Source: an uncultured bacterium (GTDB lineage: Bacteria > Verrucomicrobiota > Lentisphaeria > Victivallales > UBA1829). Taken from it: a DNA stretch of 64,000 nucleotides. The stretch is taken from positions 62,001 through 126,000 of the forward strand of contig CACYHQ010000003.1 in assembly GCA_902774245.1 (NCBI GenBank), in the 5' to 3' direction. Positions 39,223-48,097 of this stretch are shown in pieces. A program made the position numbers and the translations under genes. Below the pieces are notes generated by a model. The model saw only the letters and a program-made list of their open reading frames with translations. It did no database searches and was not told the origin of the DNA. Each line of letters begins with the position of its first letter. Positions within the stretch are counted from its first letter, which is position 1.

Positions 39223-39627
39223 ATGTCGACACTTGCGACAATCCTCAACACGCTCGTCGTGATTCTGGCGGTGCTTCTGATCGCCCTCATTCTTGTGCAG
39301 CCGTCCAAGAGCGGCGGCGGCTTCGGCTCCGCGTTCGGCGGTCTCGGAGAAAGCGTTTTCGGCGCTCAGGCCATGAGCCATCTTTCCAAGCTCACGGTCT
39401 GGTGCATTTCCATTTTCTTTGTCCTTACGCTCGCCTCCGCCATCATCGCCGGTCACATGAAGACCGCGGACACGAGCGTCGTCGAGGAAACCTCCCTGGT
39501 GATGGGGGCCGCCGAGGCTGAAAAGCCCGCCGCCGAAGCTGCCGCGGAGGCCGCGAAACCTGCTGAAACTGCCGCTGAGACGGCCGTTGCTGCGGAAGAA
39601 AAGCCCGCTCCGGAGGCGAAAAACTGA
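39223..39627 (+). CDS. secG: SecG subunit of the protein-export channel
   Basis: 134 residues. Two membrane segments (about 5-25 and 57-78) flank the SecG loop LVQPSKSGGGFGSAFGG, whose QPSKSGGG part and following GLGESVFG are diagnostic. A 45-residue Ala/Glu/Pro-rich tail extends past the usual end, as in other PVC and Gram-negative SecG proteins. It associates with SecYE in the inner membrane. AAAGGTATAG precedes the ATG. Confidence 0.93.
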   Translation: MSTLATILNTLVVILAVLLIALILVQPSKSGGGFGSAFGGLGESVFGAQAMSHLSKLTVWCISIFFVLTLASAIIAGHMKTADTSVVEETSLVMGAAEAEKPAAEAAAEAAKPAETAAETAVAAEEKPAPEAKN

Positions 39628-39690
39628 ACCTGAACGGACAAAAAAGTTCCGGGATTAACAAAAATAATCTGAATTTTTGGAGAAACACAC

Positions 39691-39719
39691 TTGAAAGAAT
39701 CGGAAAACAATAGTATTTT
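39691..39719 (+). promoter_or_regulatory. Promoter of the pilus-like operon
   Basis: TTGAAA, 17 bases, TATTTT, 58 bases before the first gene. No other strong promoter is seen before 50953, and the six genes are closely spaced. Confidence 0.65.
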
Positions 39720-39776
39720 CTATTCATGGACGTGTGTATTCTCTTGAAGCAACAAACCACGAAGAGGTCTGGAATC

Positions 39777-40625
39777 ATGAAAAAACTTCTCATCGCACTT
39801 TTCGCGGCCGCGGCATTTACCGTTTCCGCTCAGACCGCCCGCTCCGGCAGCTGGGCGATTGAGTTCCCGAAAGACGGGAAAGCTGTCAATATTTCCCAGA
39901 CCTTCACCCCGTTCTTCAAGATCGAGAACGAGGAGCGCGTGATCGACATGCGCCTCAACGAACGCGACATGAACAACGCCAAACACTGGCTTGCGATCGA
40001 CGTTGCGTTCACCACGAACAAGCCCAAAACCTCTGCCCAGTGGCCGAAATGGCTCGACAAGGTCGAAGTCGAGATCACCGTTTTCCTGCCTTCCGCCGAT
40101 GACCGCGGAACCATCACCTGGACCGTGATTGACGGCAAGCAGACGCTTGCTTCGCTTCAGGCCAACGACGGGCGTCATTTCGTCCGCATGATGGTCCCGC
40201 CCGAGGTCATCTATCGTTATTTCGCGTTTGACGGCGCGTCCGGCGACCTCTCGAAGGACTACAACAAGATCACGGGCGACCTGAAGAAATACGCCTCCGA
40301 CCTGCCCGTGATGGCCGCCATTTCCTACGGCGGACGCACCGTGTACGGTTTCCAGAACTGCGGCAAGGAGATCTTCAACCGACTGGACAAGAACCAGAGC
40401 AACCAGCGCACGAAGCTGTTCTACACGCTCGTGAAGGGCGACGGCGAAGGAGGCAATCCCACCGCCGCTTCCACGGCTAAACTCTTCGATTACATCAACA
40501 AGAACAAGTTCAATCCTCAGACCTTCAAATACATGCCTGATGAATTGCTTCCTGTTTCGAAAACCCCGTTCGCATGGGTCCTCTTCGACCGGTTTGAAGC
40601 GATCAAAGAAACCTCAGGGAAATAA
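39777..40625 (+). CDS. Amuc_1102-like secreted pilus-system protein
   Basis: 282 residues from the ATG at 39777, which gives a clean signal peptide (MKKLLIALFAAAAFTVSAQ); an upstream in-frame start would spoil it. The mature protein is beta-rich at first (GSWAIEFPKDGKAVNIS; FTPFFKIENEERVIDM) and helical later. I see no catalytic motif. It is the first gene of an operon followed by PilM, and this gene order equals Amuc_1102-1101-1100-1099-1098 of Akkermansia, where 1102 is a periplasmic pilus-associated protein. The assignment rests mainly on this synteny. Confidence 0.6.
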   Translation: MKKLLIALFAAAAFTVSAQTARSGSWAIEFPKDGKAVNISQTFTPFFKIENEERVIDMRLNERDMNNAKHWLAIDVAFTTNKPKTSAQWPKWLDKVEVEITVFLPSADDRGTITWTVIDGKQTLASLQANDGRHFVRMMVPPEVIYRYFAFDGASGDLSKDYNKITGDLKKYASDLPVMAAISYGGRTVYGFQNCGKEIFNRLDKNQSNQRTKLFYTLVKGDGEGGNPTAASTAKLFDYINKNKFNPQTFKYMPDELLPVSKTPFAWVLFDRFEAIKETSGK

Positions 40626-40628
40626 CCG

Positions 40629-42530
40629 ATGGCACAGCAAAACTTAATCCTATGCATCGACATTGGCGGCGACAGCATCAAGGCCGCTGAATTCTCGTAT
40701 GTTCCCGGGCAGAGCCTGACCCTGGAGCGTTTTGCGTATACGGAATACGAGTTCTCCTCCGACGAACCCCCGGAGGACGTAATCCTCAAGACGCTTACCG
40801 ACGTCATCAAGACGAACGGCTTTTCCGCCCGCGAAGTCTATGTCTCCCTTTCCGGCAAGAACGCGTTCGTCAGGTTCGTCAAGATCCCGGCGATGACCAC
40901 GGACAAGGACAAGATACAGGAGATCATCTCCTACGAAGCCCAGCAGGCCATCCCGTTCTCCTCCGACGAGGTCGTGTGGGATTCCCAGCTTCTTCAGCCC
41001 ATGGCGGACTCCGACGGCAGCGAGATCGACGCGATGATCGTCATCGTGAAGAAGCAGGAAGTCTCCCGCATCTCCGAACTCGTGGAAAAACTCGGCAAGC
41101 GCATCGTCCTGATCGAAGTCGCCGGTACCTCCTGCTACAACAGCGCACGCGCGAACAACGTCGGCGCCAACGAATGCCAGATGATCCTTGACATCGGCGG
41201 ACGTTGCTCCACTCTCATCTTCCTCGACGGTTCCCGTTTCTTCGTCCGCACGATTCCGATCGCGGGCGACACCATCACCCAGCAGATTGCCAAGGAATTC
41301 AACATCTCCTACGTAGATGCGGAGGAAATGAAGCGCAAGCATGGTTATGTCTCCCTCGGCGGCGCCTATGAGGAATCCGACTCGGAAGTTGCCTCCGCCG
41401 TCTCCAAGATTGTCCGCAACGTCATGACGCGTCTGCACGGCGAGATCAACCGTTCCATCAACGTCTACCGCGCCACCCAGAAGGGCCGCAAGCCGGAAAA
41501 ACTCTTCCTCGCCGGCGGTACCTCCATTCTCCCGTATGCTCCGCGGTTCTTCTCCGAAAAACTTCGGATCCCGGTCGAATACCTGAACCCGTTCCAGGTC
41601 GTCGGCATCGGTCCGGCGGTCGACCAGCAGGTCCTTTCCGAGGTCGCGCACCTGTACGCGGAAACGATCGGTCTGGCGCTCCGCCGCCTCGGCACCTCGC
41701 CGGTCGAGATCTCCCTGATCCCCGACTACATCCGCAAGCAGAACGAATTCCGCTCGAAACGCCCGTTCTTCTTCGCGTCGGCGGCCGTCGTGCTGCTCTT
41801 CTTCGGCATCACGCTCTGGACCATGTCGGAACAGGCGGAGAACATCGCAAGCGAGAGCGATAAATTCAGCACCCTTGTCGCCCAGCGCGAAGCAATCCAG
41901 AAACGCGTGAAGGACGCCAACAACAAGCTCACCACGGCCATTGGCGAATTCGACGAGGCCGTCGAACTCCTGAAGAAACGCAACAACCTCATCGCGTTCT
42001 ATTCGCTTATCCGCAGCTGCATCCCGGACAACGTCTGGCTTACTGATTTCTCGATCTCGAACGCGCCCAGCGCCCAGATCAAGAGCGCCACCACCGCCAC
42101 GACCGCGGCCAACAACAATCCGGAAAATGCTCAGAACGGCGGCGGGCTGTCGATGAACATGCCTGAGAACAACAACGAGCCGGCGGACGGTCAGGACGGG
42201 ACCATCAATAATGGTCTGACCTGGATCAATATGGTCGCATACGTCATCTGCGAAAAGAATGACACCTGGCTGAACGACCGCAGCGCCGCCATCAACAACA
42301 TCACCTCGAAAATGAAGGAAAACCGCAGCATTTTCAAGGCGAAAGATGAAGAGATCATGATCGTGTACGATGAAGGACGCGACATCTGCGATCATCTTAC
42401 CATCCGCAAATTCCTGCTCGCCGTCGAACTGACGGAACCCATCGACTCGCCGGAATTTGAAAAGGCTCTCGCCAAAAAGCTCTCACCCATTCCGTCCGAA
42501 GACGATGACGAGGAGGAGGAAGAAGAATAA
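40629..42530 (+). CDS. PilM-PilN fusion, type IV pilus-like assembly ATPase
   Basis: 633 residues. Residues 1-360 are a PilM actin-like ATPase: LCIDIGGDSIKAAEF (phosphate 1), MILDIGGRCSTLIF (phosphate 2), a PIAGDTITQQIA segment and LAGGTSILPYAPRFF (adenosine). A membrane segment follows at about 379-398 and then a coiled coil and a PilN-like domain to the end, so cytoplasmic PilM and inner-membrane PilN are one chain. In other bacteria PilM binds the N-terminus of a separate PilN. An acidic tail (EDDDEEEEEE) closes it. The stop overlaps the next start by one base. Confidence 0.82.
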   Translation: MAQQNLILCIDIGGDSIKAAEFSYVPGQSLTLERFAYTEYEFSSDEPPEDVILKTLTDVIKTNGFSAREVYVSLSGKNAFVRFVKIPAMTTDKDKIQEIISYEAQQAIPFSSDEVVWDSQLLQPMADSDGSEIDAMIVIVKKQEVSRISELVEKLGKRIVLIEVAGTSCYNSARANNVGANECQMILDIGGRCSTLIFLDGSRFFVRTIPIAGDTITQQIAKEFNISYVDAEEMKRKHGYVSLGGAYEESDSEVASAVSKIVRNVMTRLHGEINRSINVYRATQKGRKPEKLFLAGGTSILPYAPRFFSEKLRIPVEYLNPFQVVGIGPAVDQQVLSEVAHLYAETIGLALRRLGTSPVEISLIPDYIRKQNEFRSKRPFFFASAAVVLLFFGITLWTMSEQAENIASESDKFSTLVAQREAIQKRVKDANNKLTTAIGEFDEAVELLKKRNNLIAFYSLIRSCIPDNVWLTDFSISNAPSAQIKSATTATTAANNNPENAQNGGGLSMNMPENNNEPADGQDGTINNGLTWINMVAYVICEKNDTWLNDRSAAINNITSKMKENRSIFKAKDEEIMIVYDEGRDICDHLTIRKFLLAVELTEPIDSPEFEKALAKKLSPIPSEDDDEEEEEE

Positions 42531-44167
42531 TGAAAAAGTTTATCCTGAAAAATATCGTCCTCGTGGTTATTTTGGCCCTTACGTTCGTCGGCAGCATTGT
42601 CCTTATGTTCTTCTGCGAGGGTAAGAGACGGACGGTCGCCGAGTCCATGGCGACCATTGAGGAAAACGCCCGGACCATCGAATCCATCGACTCCGCCCGC
42701 AAGCCCAACAGCGTCGCGGAAAGCGAAACGAGGATCAAGGCCGATACCGAGACGATGAGCAAGAAAAATGTCCAGATTTACCGTCATTTCGGCAAGCCCT
42801 ATCGTCAGGCCCTCCTGAAACTTCTGAAGAACATCGCTTCCCCGGCCGAACTCAACACCGAGCTTCCGGTTGACCCGAGTCTCGTTGCCAAGCCCAAACC
42901 GGCGCCCGCGAAGGAAGAGGGCGAGGAAGAGACAGAAGAGGAAGTCGCGGAGACCAAGCCCGCAACGCCCGAACCCCCGACCGATGAGGAAAAGGCGGTG
43001 TTCGAATGCGAGCTCGATTCCAGCAATCTGGTCAAACTCGACTCCAAAACCAAACAGCCGACCAGAGTCAACCGCGTGGTTCTCGCCTTTGACGAAGACT
43101 CTCTCCGCGCCAAACTTGCAGAGATTTACGCAGAAGTCCATCAGGATTCGGAATCCTCCGACGATACGTTCGTGATCCCCGACACGATCCAGTCCGAACG
43201 CGCCCGGCTTTTCGAGAAGCTTTTCGACGCGATCATCGAAGCGCCGGAAGCGGTCGATCCCGCCCGTGCCGAAGCTTTCCGCACGGCCGCCGCCGCGAAG
43301 TTCGCCCAGGCTTTTGCCATCTTCCGTGACGACGTCCAGGCTCTTACGCTGGAGAACGTGAACGACAGAGTCGCGCACGAACTCTTCCTTGATGCCCTCG
43401 GACTTCCGCGCCTGATGCGTCAGCGCGACTGCAAGAACTATATCGACTACCTTTTTGAAAAGTATCTTTCCTCCGACATCATCCCCGGTCTTCCCGAAGA
43501 CGATCAGATCGAAAAGGAACGTCTCGTGGTGGATTTCATCTACGGAAAGAACCTCAACCGTCAGGCACTCCCCGTGCCTGAAATGGTGATCCCGATCATC
43601 CGCAACTTCCAGATCAAGGAAGACCTCTTCCGCAAAATGAAGGACGCCGGGATTGGCCGTCTGCTCTCCATGACAGCCGGCGCGTTCTATGGTTCCACCC
43701 TGGACAGCGATGCCGAAGGTCCCATCCTCTCCTTCACCTACACGCTGGAGATGACGGGTACCATGGATGCGTTTGACAAGCTCATCAATTCCCTGCAGGG
43801 CGCGTACAAGACCGACCGCGTGTACGTCATCAAGGATATCAAGTTCTCCGCTCCCTACGAAGACCTGATCAACGCTAACGCGATCGTGGCCGCCCACATG
43901 GATTCCGGCGCGAACAACACGGCTGTGGTCCGCCGCAGCGCGACAGCCGGACAGGGCATCCCCGGAGCGCCTCCGGCCGGCGCAAACGCCGCCCAGCAGA
44001 CTGCTGCAGACCAGACCGCCACGGCGCTGGTCTCTACCTACGAACTTACCGACCCGCACCACCCCGAATACGGCCAGCCCCTGATCGGCGAAAAACGGGA
44101 CGAGATCAAGTGCACGATCGTGGTGAATTATCTGTTCTATCGTGCAGACAATATCACCCCCCAATGA
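42530..44167 (+). CDS. Amuc_1100-like inner-membrane pilus-system protein
   Basis: 545 residues. One N-terminal membrane anchor (about 7-27, IVLVVILALTFVGSIVLMFF), then a coiled coil, a Glu-rich disordered loop (EEGEEETEEEVAE), and a periplasmic domain to the end. Topology and gene position match PilN/PilO-type proteins and the Akkermansia Amuc_1100 family, but this protein is much longer than Amuc_1100 (317 residues). It likely forms part of the alignment complex between PilM-PilN and the secretin. Assignment is by context and layout, not by a specific motif. Confidence 0.6.
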   Translation: MKKFILKNIVLVVILALTFVGSIVLMFFCEGKRRTVAESMATIEENARTIESIDSARKPNSVAESETRIKADTETMSKKNVQIYRHFGKPYRQALLKLLKNIASPAELNTELPVDPSLVAKPKPAPAKEEGEEETEEEVAETKPATPEPPTDEEKAVFECELDSSNLVKLDSKTKQPTRVNRVVLAFDEDSLRAKLAEIYAEVHQDSESSDDTFVIPDTIQSERARLFEKLFDAIIEAPEAVDPARAEAFRTAAAAKFAQAFAIFRDDVQALTLENVNDRVAHELFLDALGLPRLMRQRDCKNYIDYLFEKYLSSDIIPGLPEDDQIEKERLVVDFIYGKNLNRQALPVPEMVIPIIRNFQIKEDLFRKMKDAGIGRLLSMTAGAFYGSTLDSDAEGPILSFTYTLEMTGTMDAFDKLINSLQGAYKTDRVYVIKDIKFSAPYEDLINANAIVAAHMDSGANNTAVVRRSATAGQGIPGAPPAGANAAQQTAADQTATALVSTYELTDPHHPEYGQPLIGEKRDEIKCTIVVNYLFYRADNITPQ

Positions 44168-44182
44168 TGGAGCAGCCCTGAC

Positions 44183-45400
44183 ATGAAAAAGTTTCTTCTT
44201 GCACATTACGAAAAAATCATTTTAGCAGCCCTGCTTATCATTTTCACGGCTTTGCTTTATTATCAGCTGATGTTTATTCAGCGGGCTCAGAACCAGAAGG
44301 TTACAACGACAGTCAATCGTGATCAGCCGCCCTCCGACTACGAACCCATTGATTTCACTACCGGCCCCAAGTATAAAATGGAGACGATCTTCTCCGACTG
44401 GAATACGGTCGAACCCGCCGTCGCGGCCCTCGACAAGACCCAGCTGATGTCGCCGTATCCCATGGCCGAATGCGTGTTCTGCCATGCCATGATCCCCGCC
44501 AATTCCTATCCGGCCATCGGCGAGACGAAGAACGGCAAATGCCCCGCCTGCGGCAAGGCTCTCGCGCCCCGCATCAAGGTCGATGAGGACGAACTCGCCG
44601 GCAAGGCCGATCTGAACGGCAACAACATCCCCGACGAATGGGAGAAGGAATACAATATCTCCGCCGAGTTCGTGCTCGCCGATTCTGACGAGGACAGCGA
44701 CGGTTTCACGCTCATTCAGGAATATCGTGCCAAGACCGATCCCACCGATCCGCTCAGCCATCCGAAATATATCACGCAGGTCTATGTCGACGCGGTCAGC
44801 CAGCAGCGTTTCACCGGTCTGGAACTGGTTTCCGTCGACAGGACGAAGAGCGACAAGAAGGATTGGCAGGCCACGTTCAACGTCGTCCGCAACAACAGAA
44901 AGAGAACCGAATTCGTCCAGATCGGCGTCAGCACGTTCAAGAACAACAACGTCGACTTCAGCGTCGTGGACATCGAAATCGACGACAAGACGCAGGAACC
45001 TATCGTCTATATCCAGCGCGTCGGCAAGACGGAGCGCATCCCCTGCCGTCCCAAGCAGAACGTCTACGATCCCGCGCCCCGCGTGAGATTCCTCAATGCC
45101 CTGTTCAACCGTACGTTCATCGCCTCGGTCGGAGCCGAATTCAAGCTTGGCACCGAGAAGACCGGCGAAGAGCTTTACAAGGTCGTTTCCGCCGATCCGT
45201 CCAAGAAGGAAGCCGTCGTCGAATCCGTCGGCGAGAATCCCGAGACCTACACGCTCAAGCTCGCCCCGAAGGAGAATACCTCCGACACCGGCAGAACGCT
45301 TCCGCCCGGTACGCCGACCACCACGACGAACGGCAGGACGCTTCCGCCCGGCACACCGACCTCGAGAGACGATTCGCCTTTCCTCCAGAGACAGAGATAA
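44183..45400 (+). CDS. Amuc_1099-like pilus-system protein with zinc ribbon and Ca loop
   Basis: 405 residues. Membrane anchor at about 11-31 and a periplasmic rest. Two CxxC knuckles (97-100 CVFC and 120-123 CPAC) form a likely zinc ribbon. Directly after, residues 143-180 (DLNGNNIPDEWE and DSDEDSDGFTLIQEY) form a thrombospondin-3-like calcium-binding unit. Toward the end are two RTLPPGTPT repeats in a Pro/Thr-rich tail, like the PilP linker that reaches a secretin. It lies before the secretin genes, so it is a candidate PilP-like bridge. Confidence 0.62.
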   Translation: MKKFLLAHYEKIILAALLIIFTALLYYQLMFIQRAQNQKVTTTVNRDQPPSDYEPIDFTTGPKYKMETIFSDWNTVEPAVAALDKTQLMSPYPMAECVFCHAMIPANSYPAIGETKNGKCPACGKALAPRIKVDEDELAGKADLNGNNIPDEWEKEYNISAEFVLADSDEDSDGFTLIQEYRAKTDPTDPLSHPKYITQVYVDAVSQQRFTGLELVSVDRTKSDKKDWQATFNVVRNNRKRTEFVQIGVSTFKNNNVDFSVVDIEIDDKTQEPIVYIQRVGKTERIPCRPKQNVYDPAPRVRFLNALFNRTFIASVGAEFKLGTEKTGEELYKVVSADPSKKEAVVESVGENPETYTLKLAPKENTSDTGRTLPPGTPTTTTNGRTLPPGTPTSRDDSPFLQRQR

Positions 45401-45460
45401 CCCGTTTAACCCGTTGATACATAATCAATATTTCAAAATAAAACAACCAAGGATGAGACA

Positions 45461-48085
45461 ATGAAGATGAGACCCCATTGTTTTCTTCGCCCGATCCTCC
45501 GGCCCGCAGCCGTCTTCGCGCTTGCGTTCGGCGTGACGTCCCTGATGCTTTCCGCTCAGGACGAGACCGTGCCGGCGGACGCCGACGCGGCGGTAATGGA
45601 AACTGCGGAGGAACCGGCTTCCGAAGCCGAAGAATCGGCCGTCGAGGCCGATGCTGAAGCCGAACTGGAGGCCGCGGCCGAAACAGAAGAAGAACCCGCG
45701 CTTTCCGGCGACGCGCTGGAAGTTACGACCGCGGCCGAAGCGGATATGCTTGAGAACGAAGCTCTGTTCAACGAGCTTCTTGCCAAGGCAATTACCCGCA
45801 CGAACGAAAAACAGTTCGTGGAAGCGTTCAGACTCTTTGACGACGCGAAGGCCGAACTGGAAAAATGCGAGGTCTCCACGACCAGAGCCGCTTTTGCGGA
45901 CCGTCTTTCCAGCGAACGCAAAAAAGCCCAGATCCTCTACGGCAACGCCCTTCTGGAACAGTGCGAAAAGGACTTCAACAAGCTTCTCATCATCGCCGAC
46001 ACCAGCCGGAACGATGAAATCCTTGAGATCGGTCCAAAACTCATCACGGACCTCACCAATGCCAAGTTCGTTTATTACCTCGGCGTCCTCCCCGACGAGC
46101 CTCATGACGGTGCCGCGCTTCAGGTCGAGATCGCCAAGGATCCCGTGAAGAAGAAAGAGCAGTTCGCCACCACCGCTGACTCCATGATCAAGACGACGCA
46201 GGAACTCATCGACAGCCAGAATTTCTGGGATGAGACCAGCCTCAAGGCCGTCGATCCGCGCTACGACGAACGCCAGCGCGAGATCAACCTCCTGTACCGC
46301 GCCGGCCAGTTCCTCTACCAGAACGATCAGTGGGATGAAGCGCGCGACAAGATGGAACAGATCCTGGTGAAGGATCCCTACAACGAGAACGCCATCACCC
46401 TGCTTGAAAAGATTTACCGCAGACTCTACGCCATCGCCGATGTCCGCGTCTACAACGAACTTCTCCGCGAACAGGCTCAGTCCGACTGGAGCTGGGTCGA
46501 GAGCATTCCCGATGTCCGCAACATCGTGATCACCGGCGGCGCCGAGACCTACGAAGCGGCCGGCAACGAACTGTACAACCGTCTTAACGAGCTGATGATC
46601 GACCACATCGAATTCGACGGGTCCGACATCACCTCCGCGATCTCGCATCTCCGTCAGCGCAGCAAGGACCTCGATCCGCAAGGCGAAGGTTTTAACATCA
46701 TCGTTCCGCAGTCCGAAAAATACGCGGACAAGACCATCACCCTCAATCTCGACCAGATCCCGCTGTACGAAGTCATCCGCTATATCTGCAAGATGACCGG
46801 CCTTAACTTCCGCATCGACGAAACCGACAAGATCATCACGATCGGCTCCGGTTCCGACGTCAGCGACATGGTCACGCGCTACATCCCGATCCGCCAGGCC
46901 ACTATCCTGCGCATCGTCGGCAACATGCGCGCAGAAGGCATCGGAGACGGCATCACGCAGGAAGACACGGTCGGTCCCGGCGACACCGTCGGCAACCTCA
47001 TCACCCTGAGCGGCGCCGAGTCCGATCCGGACAGCCAGCGCGTCACCTCCATCGCGCCCGAAACCCTCCGCACCTACTTTGCCGAGAGCGGTATCCCGTT
47101 CGAGGAAGGTTCCTCCATCGCTTACGACGCCCGCGCCAACAAGCTCACCGTCGTGAACACCCCCGAAAACATCCGCCAGCTCGAATTCGCCATCCGCGAC
47201 ATGGACATGCAGGATCCGCTGATCCTTATCGAGTCCAAGATGGTCGAGATCAAGATGAACGACCTGGAAGAACTCGGCTTCGACTGGACTCTGTCCCACG
47301 GCAACGGCGAAGATGACCACTGGAACTTCACGTTCACCTCTCCGTCCATCGGCTCCGGCTGGTCCGACAATACGCTCGTGAACAACCTGAACCTGATCCC
47401 GAACTTCGGTCCCGGCGGCAGCTGGAGCCTCTTCCTTACCATCAACGCCATCGACCGCACCGACCGTTCGGAAATCCTCTCCACGCCGAAAGTCGTGACC
47501 GTTTCCGGCCGTCAGGCCCAGGTGCAGATGGTACGTCAGATGTACTTCCCGGAAAGCTGGACCGAACCTGAGATCAACACCAGCTGCGGTTCCAGCGTTT
47601 CGTTCGAGCCGTCCTATCCGGAATTCGGCGGTCCGCGCGACATCGGCACCAGCCTGACCGTCACGCCGACCCTCCAGCCCAACAACTACACGGTCCGTCT
47701 TGAGCTGAATCCCTCGGTCACCGACCTCACCGGCTGGTCCGACTACAGCTACAACTACGTGATCGGCGATTTCTCGTCCGGCGATGAATATCCCATGACC
47801 CTCAAGATGCCGGAAATCTCCAACCGTGAAGTCCAGACCACGATCAAGGTCTACGACGGCCAGACCGTGGTTCTCGGCGGTATCCTCAGCGATACCCACG
47901 GACAGCTCAGCGACAGATGGCCCATCTACGCGGATATTCCGCTCATCGGCCGCCTGTTCACCGAGTCCGCCGCCGAGTCCCACAAGGACAACCTCATCAT
48001 CTCGGTGTCGACCCGCCTGATCAGCGGTGACGGCATCCCGGTCCGAACCAACACGCAAAACGGTCTGCCGGACTTCAGACGGTAA
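45461..48085 (+). CDS. Type IV pilus/type II secretion secretin, copy 1
   Basis: 874 residues with a signal peptide (residues about 1-32, AVFALAFGVTSLMLSA). A long acidic, Ala/Glu-rich segment and a helical region with tetratricopeptide-like units (YRAGQFLYQNDQWDEARDKM) come first. Secretin N-domains (SAISHLRQRS, LYEVIRYICKMTGLNFRI) follow, then the barrel domain from about 600 with VVLGGILSD and IPLIGRLF. It would form the outer-membrane channel. It belongs to the Amuc_1098 family by order and by the extra N-terminal repeats. Copy 2 follows after 12 bases. Confidence 0.9.
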   Translation: MKMRPHCFLRPILRPAAVFALAFGVTSLMLSAQDETVPADADAAVMETAEEPASEAEESAVEADAEAELEAAAETEEEPALSGDALEVTTAAEADMLENEALFNELLAKAITRTNEKQFVEAFRLFDDAKAELEKCEVSTTRAAFADRLSSERKKAQILYGNALLEQCEKDFNKLLIIADTSRNDEILEIGPKLITDLTNAKFVYYLGVLPDEPHDGAALQVEIAKDPVKKKEQFATTADSMIKTTQELIDSQNFWDETSLKAVDPRYDERQREINLLYRAGQFLYQNDQWDEARDKMEQILVKDPYNENAITLLEKIYRRLYAIADVRVYNELLREQAQSDWSWVESIPDVRNIVITGGAETYEAAGNELYNRLNELMIDHIEFDGSDITSAISHLRQRSKDLDPQGEGFNIIVPQSEKYADKTITLNLDQIPLYEVIRYICKMTGLNFRIDETDKIITIGSGSDVSDMVTRYIPIRQATILRIVGNMRAEGIGDGITQEDTVGPGDTVGNLITLSGAESDPDSQRVTSIAPETLRTYFAESGIPFEEGSSIAYDARANKLTVVNTPENIRQLEFAIRDMDMQDPLILIESKMVEIKMNDLEELGFDWTLSHGNGEDDHWNFTFTSPSIGSGWSDNTLVNNLNLIPNFGPGGSWSLFLTINAIDRTDRSEILSTPKVVTVSGRQAQVQMVRQMYFPESWTEPEINTSCGSSVSFEPSYPEFGGPRDIGTSLTVTPTLQPNNYTVRLELNPSVTDLTGWSDYSYNYVIGDFSSGDEYPMTLKMPEISNREVQTTIKVYDGQTVVLGGILSDTHGQLSDRWPIYADIPLIGRLFTESAAESHKDNLIISVSTRLISGDGIPVRTNTQNGLPDFRR

Positions 48086-48097
48086 GGAGAAGCTGAA

